Of a stretch of DNA of 64,000 bases, positions 51,300 to 58,899 are shown one piece after another. The translations under genes and the position numbers were made by a program. The notes beneath the pieces are model-generated. The model saw only the letters and a list, made by a program, of their open reading frames with translations, had not been told where the DNA came from and searched no databases. The DNA is from JAOPZW01 sp963789015 (GTDB taxonomy: Bacteria > Actinomycetota > Thermoleophilia > Solirubrobacterales > Solirubrobacteraceae). The stretch covers positions 1,860,001 to 1,924,000 of the forward strand of contig CAWBIU010000001.1 of assembly GCA_963789015.1 (NCBI GenBank), written 5' to 3'. Position 1 is the first letter of the stretch. Each line of letters starts with the position of its first letter.

Positions 51300-52460
51300 A
51301 TGGATCTACTCGAATATCAGGGAAAGCAGCTGTTCGCCCGGCACGGGATCCCGGTCCCGGAGGGCCGCCCGGCCACGACCGTGGACGAGGCGATCGACGC
51401 TGCTGACGCCGTCGGCTACCCCTGCGTCGTCAAGGCGCAGGTGCAGATCGGCGGTCGCGGCAAGCTCGGCGGCATCAAGGTCGCCCAGAGCCGCGACGAG
51501 GTCCGCGAGCACGCGGGCAACATCCTCGGCATGGACATCAAGGGCCTGACCGTCCACGAGGTGTGGGTCGAGGAGGCCTCGGACATCGAGGCCGAGTACT
51601 ACACGTCGATCGTCTTCGACCGGGCGGCCAAGGCGCCGTTCATCATGCTCTCGACCAAGGGCGGCATGGACATCGAGGCGGTCGCCGAGGAGGACCCGGA
51701 CGCGATCGCGTCGCTGCACGTCGACCCGCTGCTGGGCTTCCAGGACTTCCACGGCCGGCGGCTCGCCTTCGACGCGGGCATCCCCGCCGACCTGGTCCGC
51801 CCGGTCGGCGCGATGCTGGCCAAGCTGTACGACGCCTTCGTGGCCGAGGACGCGATGCTCGTCGAGGTCAACCCGCTGATCGTCACGCCCGAGCGCGAGC
51901 TGCGGGCGCTGGACGCCAAGGTCACGCTCGACGACAACGCGATGTTCCGCCATCCGGAGAACGCCGCGCTGCGCAACCCGTCGGCGGAGGACCCGCAGGA
52001 GCAGATGGCCAAGGAGCGCGGTCTGACCTACGTGAAGCTCGACGGCGACATCGGGGTCCTCGGCAACGGCGCCGGGCTCGTGATGTCGACGCTGGACGTC
52101 GTCGACCAGGTCGGCGGCAAGCCGGCCAACTTCCTCGACGCCGGCGGCGGCTCGAAGGCCGACGCGATCGTCAGCGCCGTCGAGGTGATCCTGTCCGACC
52201 CGAAGGTGAAGGCCGTGCTGTTCAACATCTTCGGCGGCATCACGCGCTGCGACGAGGTGGCCAACGGCCTGATCGAGGCCTTCGCCCAGGTCAAGCCCCA
52301 GGTGCCGTTCGTCGTGCGCCTCGACGGCACCAACGACGAGGAGGGCCGCCGCCTGCTCGCCGAGGCCGCCCTGCCCGGTCTGTACGTCGAGGCGACGATG
52401 CTCGACGCGGCCCAGCGGGTCGTCGAGCTGTCCCGCTCGAGCGAGAAGGTGGAGGCGTAG
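51300..52460 (+). CDS. sucC: Succinyl-CoA synthetase beta subunit
   Basis: A 386-aa ADP-forming ligase subunit from ATG 51300 (GAGGTGGGA upstream). It contains the opening MDLLEYQGKQLFARHGIPVP, ATP-grasp motifs (VVKAQVQIGGRGKLGGIKVA; LVEVNPLIVTPERELRALDA) and the subunit-contact segment NFLDAGGGSKADAIVSA and FNIFGGITRCDEVANG. It works with SucD to interconvert succinyl-CoA and succinate with ATP or GTP synthesis in the TCA cycle. Malate-CoA ligase activity is known for close relatives, and neighbourhood to the CoA-based locus leaves that open. It has its own promoter. Confidence 0.94.
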   Translation: MDLLEYQGKQLFARHGIPVPEGRPATTVDEAIDAADAVGYPCVVKAQVQIGGRGKLGGIKVAQSRDEVREHAGNILGMDIKGLTVHEVWVEEASDIEAEYYTSIVFDRAAKAPFIMLSTKGGMDIEAVAEEDPDAIASLHVDPLLGFQDFHGRRLAFDAGIPADLVRPVGAMLAKLYDAFVAEDAMLVEVNPLIVTPERELRALDAKVTLDDNAMFRHPENAALRNPSAEDPQEQMAKERGLTYVKLDGDIGVLGNGAGLVMSTLDVVDQVGGKPANFLDAGGGSKADAIVSAVEVILSDPKVKAVLFNIFGGITRCDEVANGLIEAFAQVKPQVPFVVRLDGTNDEEGRRLLAEAALPGLYVEATMLDAAQRVVELSRSSEKVEA

Positions 52461-53336
52461 ATGAGCATCCTGATCGACAGCGAGACGCGCCTCTGCGTGT
52501 CGGGCATCACCGGCCGCGAGGGCACCTTCCACGCCACGAACAACAAGCGCTACGGCACGAAGGTCGTGTCCGGCGTGACGCCCGGCAAGGGCGGCCAGGA
52601 CGTCGAGGGCATCCCCGTGTTCAACACGTTCCACGACGCCGTCGAGAAGACCGGGGCCAACACGGCGATGATCTTCGTGCCGCCGCGCTTCGCCGCGGAC
52701 TCGATCATCGAGGCCGCCGACGCCGGGATCCCGACGATCATCGCGATCACCGAGGGCATCCCCGCGCACGACGAGCTGCGTGTCTACACGCACCTCAAGC
52801 GCACGCCCGGCGTGCGCCTCATCGGGCCCAACTGCCCGGGCGTCCTGTCGCCGGGCAAGGCCAACGTCGGCATCATCCCGGCCGACTTCTTCAAGCCGGG
52901 CAACGTCGGCGTCGTGTCGCGCTCGGGCACGCTGACCTACCAGATCGGCAACGAGCTGGCCCAGCGCGGCTTCGGCAACTCGACGATCGTCGGCATCGGC
53001 GGCGACCCCGTGCCGGGGTCGAACTTCATCGACATCATCGCCCAGTTCGAGGACGACCCGGAGACCGAGCTGATCGTCATGAGCGGCGAGATCGGCGGGT
53101 CGGCCGAGGAGGAGGCCGCCGAGTACATCGGCGAGCACGTGACGAAGCCGGTCGTCGGCTACATCGCCGGCTTCACCGCTCCGCCCGGCAAGACCATGGG
53201 CCACGCCGGCGCGATCGTGTCCGGCACGGCCGGCACGGCGAGCGCCAAGGCCGAGGCGCTGGAGGCCAAGGGCGTGCGCGTCGGGCGCACCCCCACGCAG
53301 GTCTCCGACATCGCCGTCGAGATCCTCGGCGGCTGA
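52461..53336 (+). CDS. sucD: Succinyl-CoA synthetase alpha subunit
   Basis: A 291-aa partner of SucC, starting directly after its stop. It contains the CoA-binding Rossmann region (SGITGREGTFHATNNKRYGT; GVTPGKGGQDVEGIPVFNT), LIGPNCPGVLSPGKANVGI, and the active-site phosphohistidine in GKTMGHAGAIVSGTAGTA (H248). Length and motifs are standard. A strong hairpin terminator follows at 53351-53378. Confidence 0.95.
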   Translation: MSILIDSETRLCVSGITGREGTFHATNNKRYGTKVVSGVTPGKGGQDVEGIPVFNTFHDAVEKTGANTAMIFVPPRFAADSIIEAADAGIPTIIAITEGIPAHDELRVYTHLKRTPGVRLIGPNCPGVLSPGKANVGIIPADFFKPGNVGVVSRSGTLTYQIGNELAQRGFGNSTIVGIGGDPVPGSNFIDIIAQFEDDPETELIVMSGEIGGSAEEEAAEYIGEHVTKPVVGYIAGFTAPPGKTMGHAGAIVSGTAGTASAKAEALEAKGVRVGRTPTQVSDIAVEILGG

Positions 53337-53350
53337 GACCGACCCCGCCG

Positions 53351-53378
53351 CCCGCCCGCGCCCGCCGGCGCGGGCGGG
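53351..53378 (+). terminator. Terminator hairpin after sucCD
   Basis: CCCGCCCGCGCC (53351-53362) and GGCGCGGGCGGG (53367-53378) make a perfect 12-bp stem with a CGCC loop, 14 bp after the sucD stop. Confidence 0.75.
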
Positions 53379-53437
53379 TGGTCTGCGGGCCGCCCGGGGC
53401 GAGCCGCCCGGAGTCGGCCTTGGCTAATGTGGCCCAG

Positions 53438-53785
53438 GTGCCCCGCCGCCGCTACACCGCGGAGCAGGTCGACGCGGCCGTCCGCGCCCTGAGCGACAGC
53501 GAGCGCTTCAGCCACGCCCAGGAGATCGTCACCCACGCCGCGCCCGGGCTGCAGCGAGTGCTCGCCGACGCGCTCGCCGAGGGCGGCTGGTTCGGCGAGG
53601 CGCACGAGACCCAGCTCACGCAGTCGGCGCTGACCGGGGACGTCGAGGAGCGCCTGCGCCTGCTGCGCACGCTGCTCGCCGAGGAGACCCGCCTCGGCAT
53701 GCTCGTCGGCGTCGCCGTCGGCCTCGAGCTGGCGCAGGAGCTGATGGACATCACCCCTGACCCACCGGAGGAAACCGAACCGTGA
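53438..53785 (+). CDS. Small conserved hypothetical protein
   Basis: A 115-aa helical protein from GTG 53438, located 7 nt after TAATGT (53425-53430), hence probably leaderless. Blocks: RYTAEQVDAAVRALSDSERF, IVTHAAPGLQRVLADALAEG and LLAEETRLGMLVGVAVGLEL. There is no membrane segment and no known domain. The stop overlaps the GTG start of the next gene (GTGA), so it is co-translated with a metal-dependent hydrolase. Confidence 0.65.
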   Translation: MPRRRYTAEQVDAAVRALSDSERFSHAQEIVTHAAPGLQRVLADALAEGGWFGEAHETQLTQSALTGDVEERLRLLRTLLAEETRLGMLVGVAVGLELAQELMDITPDPPEETEP

Positions 53786-54465
53786 ACATCCGCTACCTCG
53801 GCCACGCCACCTTCACGCTCGAGCACGAGGGGACGACGCTGGTCCTGGACCCGTTCCTGAGCTCGAACCCGAAGGCGCCGATCTCCGCAGACGAGGTGCA
53901 GGCCGATGCGATCCTGCTCACGCACGGCCACTTCGACCACATCGAGGACGTCGTGTCGATCGCCAAGCGCACCGGCGCGGCGGTCGTCTCGATGAAGGAG
54001 ATCTCCGACGAGATCGCCGAGGAGCTCGACGAGGGCCACGAGCTCTACGACCCGAACATCGGCGGCACCGTCACCTTCGACTGGGGCTCGGTGCGCCTCG
54101 TTCCCGCCTGGCACTCCTCGCGCACCCCGAAGGGCACGGTGTCGATCCCGACCGGCCTCGTCGTCGAGTTCGGCGGCAAGCGCGTCTACCACCTCGGCGA
54201 CACGGCGCTGTTCAGCGACCTGCAGCTCGTCAGGCGCCGCGGCGACATCGACGTCGCGCTGATGTGCATCGGCGGCCATTACACGATGGACCGCCACGAC
54301 GGCGTGGTCGCCGCCGAGTTCATCGGCGCCAAGCAGATCATCCCGTGCCACTACGACACGTTCCCGCCGATCGAGACCGACGTGCAGGCGTTCAAGTCCG
54401 AGGTCGAGGCGGCCGGCAGCGCCGAGGTCGTCGTGCTGGCGCCGGGGGAGACGCACTCGCCGTGA
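53782..54465 (+). CDS. UPF0173-type metal-dependent hydrolase (metallo-beta-lactamase fold)
   Basis: A 227-aa protein with the compact MBL fold: IRYLGHATFTLEHEG, the metal motif LLTHGHFDHIED (HxHxDH), PAWHSSRTPKG, VYHLGDTALFSD and a final IIPCHYDTFPP. It belongs to the YtkL/UPF0173 group whose substrate is unknown, although relatives include N-acyl phosphatidylethanolamine phospholipase-like enzymes. GTG start 53782 overlaps the previous stop. The gene is coupled to the next by GTGA. Confidence 0.9.
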   Translation: MNIRYLGHATFTLEHEGTTLVLDPFLSSNPKAPISADEVQADAILLTHGHFDHIEDVVSIAKRTGAAVVSMKEISDEIAEELDEGHELYDPNIGGTVTFDWGSVRLVPAWHSSRTPKGTVSIPTGLVVEFGGKRVYHLGDTALFSDLQLVRRRGDIDVALMCIGGHYTMDRHDGVVAAEFIGAKQIIPCHYDTFPPIETDVQAFKSEVEAAGSAEVVVLAPGETHSP

Positions 54466-54737
54466 CCACCGCGGTCGTCCTCATCGAGGCCGAGCGCGAC
54501 GCGCTGCAGTCGCTCGGCGGCGCGCTGGCCGACATCGAGGGGGTCGCCGAGGCCTACTCGGTGACGGGCCCGTGGGACTTCGTGGCGATCATCCGCGTGC
54601 CACGGCACGAGACGCTGGCCGACGTGATCACCGGCGAGCTCGTCAAGCTGCCGGGCGTGAGCCGCACGCAGACGATGGTCGCCTTCGAGGTGTTCTCGCG
54701 CCACGACCTCGAGGCGATGTTCTCCATCGGCGGCTGA
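54462..54737 (+). CDS. Stand-alone Lrp/AsnC ligand-binding (RAM) domain protein
   Basis: A 91-aa protein from GTG 54462. It has the alpha-beta sandwich of the AsnC C-terminal domain without any HTH (LIEAERDALQSLGGALADIE; AYSVTGPWDFVAIIRVPRHE; LVKLPGVSRTQTMVAFEVFS). Such stand-alone RAM proteins bind amino acids or related ligands and form dimers or octamers. Coupled to the UPF0173 hydrolase by a GTGA overlap. Its role is unknown. Confidence 0.85.
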   Translation: MTTAVVLIEAERDALQSLGGALADIEGVAEAYSVTGPWDFVAIIRVPRHETLADVITGELVKLPGVSRTQTMVAFEVFSRHDLEAMFSIGG

Positions 54738-54758
54738 CGCCTCGTACACTGCCCCGCG

Positions 54759-55424
54759 ATGTCCGTCGTGCGCCCCGAGTTCGGCCCGACGCTGCCCGAG
54801 CTCGTCGCGCCGCGCGTCCGCGCGCTCCCGCGCGCCGGCCAGGTCGCGTTCTGGGCGATCGTCGCCGTCCTCGCGGTGGCCGTCGTCCTCGTCGCGCTGC
54901 GTCTGGCCCGTGGGGACGAGCGCGCCCACATCGTCGTCCGCGAGCCCGTGGCGTTCAACCTCGTCCACGGCGAGGGCCTGCGTCGCGTCGCGCCGCGCGA
55001 ACGCGAGACCCTGCGCCTGGAGACTCCGGCGCGGGCGGAAGCGCCGCAGTCCTTCGCGGTCACCCCGCTGCGCGTCGCGCCCTACAAGGGCGACGTGACC
55101 GCCGCTCTGATGGGCCTCTCGCCGCGGATGATCGATCGCATGCGCTCGGAGCTGCCGGGCTTCGTGTGGCGCGGCGACGGTCGCGTGAACATCAACAAGC
55201 AGCCCGGCTACGAGGTCATCTACCAGTACCGCCGCGACGGGCGCACGACGTACGGGCGGCGGATCCTGCTCGTTCCGGACTCGGAGACGCCGCCGCGCGA
55301 GGGCGTTCAGATCAGCATCCTGGCGACGCGCTCGCCCGCCGTGCCGCGCGTGGACGCCGTCGGCGCCGAGGGCCAGCTGCGCACCGCCCTGCGCTCGTTG
55401 CGCTTCGGGACCGACCGCCCGTGA
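54759..55424 (+). CDS. Membrane-anchored protein of unknown function
   Basis: A 221-aa protein with one N-terminal transmembrane helix at about residues 29-50 (VAFWAIVAVLAVAVVLVALR). An extracytoplasmic domain follows (VVREPVAFNLVHGEGLRRVA; FVWRGDGRVNINKQPGYEVI; YGRRILLVPDSETPPREGVQ) that looks like a compact alpha-beta fold. ATG 54759 lies 8 nt after TACACT (54745-54750), implying a leaderless message. The stop overlaps the csaA GTG. No family assignment is possible by eye. Confidence 0.7.
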   Translation: MSVVRPEFGPTLPELVAPRVRALPRAGQVAFWAIVAVLAVAVVLVALRLARGDERAHIVVREPVAFNLVHGEGLRRVAPRERETLRLETPARAEAPQSFAVTPLRVAPYKGDVTAALMGLSPRMIDRMRSELPGFVWRGDGRVNINKQPGYEVIYQYRRDGRTTYGRRILLVPDSETPPREGVQISILATRSPAVPRVDAVGAEGQLRTALRSLRFGTDRP

Positions 55425-55756
55425 GCGACGAGGTCACCTTCGAGCACTTCGCCGCGGTCGACATCCGCGTCGGGCGGATCCTCGAGGTCGAGGACTTCCC
55501 CGAGGCGCGCCTCCCGGCCTGGAAGCTGCGCGTCGACTTCGGCCCGGAGATCGGCGTCAAGCGCTCCTCGGCGCAGATCCGCAACTACGCGCGCGAGCAG
55601 CTCGAGGGCCGACTCGTGCTCGGCGTCGTGAACTTCCCGCCGCGCCAGATCGGGCCGGTGCGCTCCGAGGTGCTCGTCCTCGGCACGTACAGCGAGGAGG
55701 GCGTGCTGCTCCTCAGCCCCGAGCCGGCGGCCGCCGTCGGCGATCGCGTCGGCTAG
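55421..55756 (+). CDS. csaA: CsaA-like tRNA-binding domain protein
   Basis: A 111-aa OB-fold protein with the CsaA pattern: FEHFAAVDIRVGRILEVEDF, LPAWKLRVDFGPEIGVKRSS, EQLEGRLVLGVVNFPPRQIG and SEVLVLGTYSEEGVLLLSP. CsaA dimers bind tRNA or peptides and were described as export-related chaperones. Start GTG 55421 overlaps the previous stop. Its 3' end overlaps the convergent sigma factor gene by 4 bp. Confidence 0.92.
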   Translation: MSDEVTFEHFAAVDIRVGRILEVEDFPEARLPAWKLRVDFGPEIGVKRSSAQIRNYAREQLEGRLVLGVVNFPPRQIGPVRSEVLVLGTYSEEGVLLLSPEPAAAVGDRVG

Positions 55757-57390
55757 CGCGCCACTCGTTCATTCCGAGGCGCGGAGACCGGCTCAGCCGC
55801 GGCCGTGCGCGCGGCGGTATCCGCTGCGGCGCTTGGACGACGTCGCCGGGCGCGGCGGGCGCGGCGACGCCGCCGGTGCTCATGCCGGACGGGGTGCTCG
55901 CCGGGTCCTGCGGCACGGCGCCGCCGGTGGCGGGCGCGGTCGTGGCCGGCGTGGTGGTCGGCGGCGGCGTGGTGGCCGCGGGCGGCGCGCTCGGGGCGGG
56001 CGTCGTCGACGTGGGCGGCGTGGCCGGCGTCGTGGTCGCGGGCGGCGGCGTGCTCGTCGCCGGCGTGGTCGGCGTCGGCGTCGTGCTCGCGGGGCGGGCG
56101 GCGGTGGTCGTCTCGGGCGGCGCGGCCACGCCCCCGGTGCTCGCCGCGGCGGACGGCTGCGCGGTCGCGGCGCCCGCGGCTGCGGCTGCGGCTGCCGCTC
56201 GCAGCGGCCTTGGCCGCGTCGCGGTCGGCCTTGGCGTCGTCGCGCTTCTTGTCGCGGGCCCGCTCGTCGTCCGTCGTCTTGGCCGCCGGAGCCGAGGTCG
56301 CGGGCGCCGTCGTCGCGGCGGGCTGCGCCTGGGAGGACACGACGACCGGCGCGGGCTCCTCGACGGGCGCGCTCGGCGCGGCGGCGGCCGCGGGCGTGAC
56401 GTCGCGCGGGTGGCGGACGTGGTCGACCTCGACGGCTCCCGCGGTGACGATCGCGGCGGCGGCGAGCCCCGCGGCGGCCTTGGACGCGACGGCGCTCATG
56501 CTCGCCGAGACGGCGCCACCGGCCCCGACGCCCGCGGCACTCGCGCCCGCCGCGCCGGCGGCGGCTCCGCCCGCGCCGGCGGTGGTGCCGAGGTTGGCGA
56601 GCAGCAGCTTCTTGAGCAGCAGCAGCGGGCCGACCGGCAGCACGGAGGCGAGCGCCTTGTTCGTGTCGCGCAGCTGCTTGCGGAACGCGCTGCAGCGCTC
56701 GCAGCCGCGCAGGTGGCGGCGGGCGGGCGCGGTCGTGCGGCGCAGGCCCTCGGCCACCTCGCCGAGCTCCTCGCGGACCTCCTCGCAGCTCAGCAGCCGC
56801 GCCTCGGCGGCCTCGGCCAGCGACACGCGCGCGCGCACGAGCAGCGACTTGATGCTCGGGACGGTCGTCTCCATCGCCTCGGCGATCTGCTCGTACGAGA
56901 GCGCGTCGATCTCGCGCAGCAGGAGGGCCGTGCGCTGCGTCTCCGGCAGCTCCTGGACGTCCTCCATGAGCTGGCGGAACTCCTCGCGCTTGTGCACCTT
57001 GTCGGCCGTCGTCGTGCCGTGCTCGGACAGGTGCACGTCCATCGAGTCCACGCCGATGGCCTGCGTGCGGCGAAGGTGGTTGAGCGATCGGTTGCGCGCG
57101 ATCCGGTACAGCCACGGGCGCACGTTGAGCGAACGGTCGTCGGCCAGCATCGCGTTGAACGCGGCCGCGAAGACCTCCTGGAGGACGTCCTCGGCGTCCT
57201 CGCGCGAGCCCAGCATGTGGCGGCAGAAGGCGAGCAGGCGCGACTGGTAGCGCGCCACGAGGGCCTCGTAGGCCGCCTGGTTTCCGCGTCGCGTGAGCGC
57301 CACCAGGCGCTCGTCGGACTGGATGCGCAACAGCGGTGTCGGACCGCGGAGACCCTCGGTCCCGACGTGATTGAGGGCGGAAGCTTCCAT
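55753..57390 (-). CDS. ECF sigma factor fused to zinc-binding anti-sigma-like motif and membrane segment
   Basis: From ATG 57390 the first 180 residues are an ECF sigma factor: region 2 (YEALVARYQSRLLAFCRHML; DAEDVLQEVFAAAFN; RPWLYRIARNRSLNHLRR) and region 4 (ELPETQRTALLLREIDALSY; SIKSLLVRARVSLAEAAEAR). Then follow a zf-HC2-like motif H226-x3-C230-x2-C233, a helix-rich part, a hydrophobic segment near residues 295-315 (AAGLAAAAIVTAGAV) and a Pro/Ala/Thr tail. Around 56150-56200 the coding bias moves to another frame (TTPTPTTPATST type). A further change near 55830-55880 would end at 55793 with KRRSGYRRAHGRG. The annotated end uses the unshifted frame and is doubtful. Sigma and anti-sigma functions appear combined in one membrane-bound protein. 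Confidence 0.75.
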   Translation of the reverse strand: MEASALNHVGTEGLRGPTPLLRIQSDERLVALTRRGNQAAYEALVARYQSRLLAFCRHMLGSREDAEDVLQEVFAAAFNAMLADDRSLNVRPWLYRIARNRSLNHLRRTQAIGVDSMDVHLSEHGTTTADKVHKREEFRQLMEDVQELPETQRTALLLREIDALSYEQIAEAMETTVPSIKSLLVRARVSLAEAAEARLLSCEEVREELGEVAEGLRRTTAPARRHLRGCERCSAFRKQLRDTNKALASVLPVGPLLLLKKLLLANLGTTAGAGGAAAGAAGASAAGVGAGGAVSASMSAVASKAAAGLAAAAIVTAGAVEVDHVRHPRDVTPAAAAAPSAPVEEPAPVVVSSQAQPAATTAPATSAPAAKTTDDERARDKKRDDAKADRDAAKAAASGSRSRSRGRRDRAAVRRGEHRGRGRAARDDHRRPPREHDADADHAGDEHAAARDHDAGHAAHVDDARPERAARGHHAAADHHAGHDRARHRRRRAAGPGEHPVRHEHRRRRRARRARRRRPSAAADTAARTAAAEPVSAPRNERVAR

Positions 57391-57589
57391 GCGTGGAGAA
57401 GGGGACCCGGACGTTGCAACACGCGCGGATCCCCCGGAGTTGCGAAACAGGGTAGCCGGGTCGCCCGCGGGAGGCGGCCGCGCCCTTGCAGGCACGTTCG
57501 CCTATGCACCACTTCTGCGCAGAAATTCCCACGGGAGCCCGCCGCCACAGCAGAATGCCCGCGCCAACGACAAGGGGGTACCGAGTTTC

Positions 57590-58663
57590 ATGAAGGTCCT
57601 GAGGGTGGCTCCGGCCATCGCCATCGTCGCCGCGCTGCTGCTTCCCGCGGCGGCGTCGGCCGAGACCGTCTCGGTCGTCGCCAATCGCCTCAACAACCCG
57701 CGCCAGGTCACGATCGGCCCGGACGGCGCGATCTACGTCGCGATCGCCGGTCGCGGCGGCAGCGAATGCGTGGGTTCGGGCGAGAACCAGACCTGCATCG
57801 GGTTCGGCAGCCGCGTGCTCAAGTTCCAGGGCGGTGAGCGCAGCGTCGTCGCCGAGGGCTTCGTCTCCGGCGCCGGTCCCGACGGTTCGTTCGCGACGGG
57901 TGTCGACGGGGTCGGGGTCCGGCCCGACGGCAAGGTGTTCGCCGTCGAGACGTCGGCCACGCCGCAGCAGGTCGCCGGCTTCCCGCGCCGGGCGCGCCGT
58001 CAGCTCGGCAAGCTGTTCTCGATCTCCTCCGGAGAGCGCCGTGTCTTCGCGGACATCAGCGCGTTCGAGTGGGCGAACAACGTCGACCGCGTCCGCGGCG
58101 ACCGCAACTCCAACCCGTACGCCGTGCTCGGCCTGCCCGGGCGCGTGCTCGTCGCCGACGCGGGCGCGAACACGATCCTGCAGGTCGTCAACGGCCGGGT
58201 CAGCCTGTTCGCCCTCATCCCGCCCAACGGCCGCAACCAGCCCGTGCCGACGTCGCTGGCGCTGGGCCCGGACGGCAACATCTACGTGGGCGAGCTCGCC
58301 CTCGGGGCCGGCCGCGGCAAGGCCCGGGTGTGGCGGATCCCGCCCACGGGCGGCACGCCGACGCTGGTGGCGACCGGCTTCACGACGATCACCGGCCTGG
58401 CCTTCGGGTCCGACGGGAGCATGTTCGTGACCGAGTTCTCGCGCACCGGCTCTGAGTCGTCGCTCGCCGGCGACGTCGTCCGGGTCGCGCCGAACGGCAC
58501 GCGCACACGGCTGGGAGTGGGCAGGCTGCTCGCGCCGCAGGGCGCGGCGGTCGACGCGCAGGGGCGTCTCTACGTCTCGAACCTGAGCGTCGCGCCGGCC
58601 CGCACGCCGAGCAACAGCCCGTTCCGCGGGCAGGGCGGCCAGCTCGTCCGCATCACGCCCTGA
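57590..58663 (+). CDS. Secreted ScyD/ScyE-family beta-propeller protein
   Basis: The ATG at 57590 starts a signal peptide (VAPAIAIVAALLLPAAASA); the frame extends upstream but without a signal. The 357-aa protein has NHL/SMP-30-like propeller repeats with recurring xxGPDGxIYV patterns (VTIGPDGAIYVAIAGRGG; GVGVRPDGKVFAVETSA; LALGPDGNIYVGELALG; LAFGSDGSMFVTEFSR; AVDAQGRLYVSNLSV). This is the ScyD/ScyE pattern. It probably acts outside the cell; ligand unknown. It is divergent from the membrane-bound sigma factor gene (199 bp apart), so it may be a target of that regulator. Confidence 0.85.
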   Translation: MKVLRVAPAIAIVAALLLPAAASAETVSVVANRLNNPRQVTIGPDGAIYVAIAGRGGSECVGSGENQTCIGFGSRVLKFQGGERSVVAEGFVSGAGPDGSFATGVDGVGVRPDGKVFAVETSATPQQVAGFPRRARRQLGKLFSISSGERRVFADISAFEWANNVDRVRGDRNSNPYAVLGLPGRVLVADAGANTILQVVNGRVSLFALIPPNGRNQPVPTSLALGPDGNIYVGELALGAGRGKARVWRIPPTGGTPTLVATGFTTITGLAFGSDGSMFVTEFSRTGSESSLAGDVVRVAPNGTRTRLGVGRLLAPQGAAVDAQGRLYVSNLSVAPARTPSNSPFRGQGGQLVRITP

Positions 58664-58676
58664 TCCGACGTCTGCA

Positions 58677-58704
58677 GGGGGCGGCCGCCGCGGCGGCCGC
58701 CCCC
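58677..58704. terminator. 28-nt perfect palindrome, bidirectional terminator
   Basis: GGGGGCGGCCGCC-GC-GGCGGCCGCCCCC forms a 13-bp stem between the end of the ScyD-like gene and the 3' end of the minus-strand tRNA gene. It is placed to stop transcription from both sides. Confidence 0.75.
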
Positions 58705-58718
58705 GCTCGTCAGGGCGA

Positions 58719-58802
58719 TACCCGGGGCGGGATTCGAACCCGCAGAGCGCTCACGCGCAACGGCTTTTAAGGCCGCTGACTTTGCCGTTTGTCCACCCGG
58801 GC
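58719..58802 (-). tRNA. tRNA-Leu(UAA)
   Basis: The minus strand folds as a class II tRNA of 84 nt. The acceptor stem is GCCCGGG against CCCGGGT (a G-U closing pair), with discriminator A at 58719. The anticodon loop is CTTAAAA with anticodon TAA (plus-strand positions 58767-58769). There is a long variable arm (GCGCGTGAGCGC) and a T arm GCGGG-TTCGAAT-CCCGC. CCA is not encoded. It reads UUA and UUG leucine codons, which are very rare in this GC-rich genome. Confidence 0.95.
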
Positions 58803-58899
58803 GTCCCGCGGATCGTAGGGCGCTCGGCGAAGGTTCGGGAAACGCACCCGCGCCCTCAAGAATCGCCCCGGGACGCCGAACAACCCGGCAGGGTTCCCG

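Noticed and set aside
56178..56200. Phase-variable repeat in the sigma factor gene
   Set aside because: The unit is six bases (GGCTGC), so unit gain or loss would not change frame; the apparent frame switch needs another explanation.
58677..58704. Attachment site for an integrating element next to tRNA-Leu
   Set aside because: No integrase, direct repeat of the tRNA 3' end or change in base composition was seen; the palindrome is better explained as a terminator.
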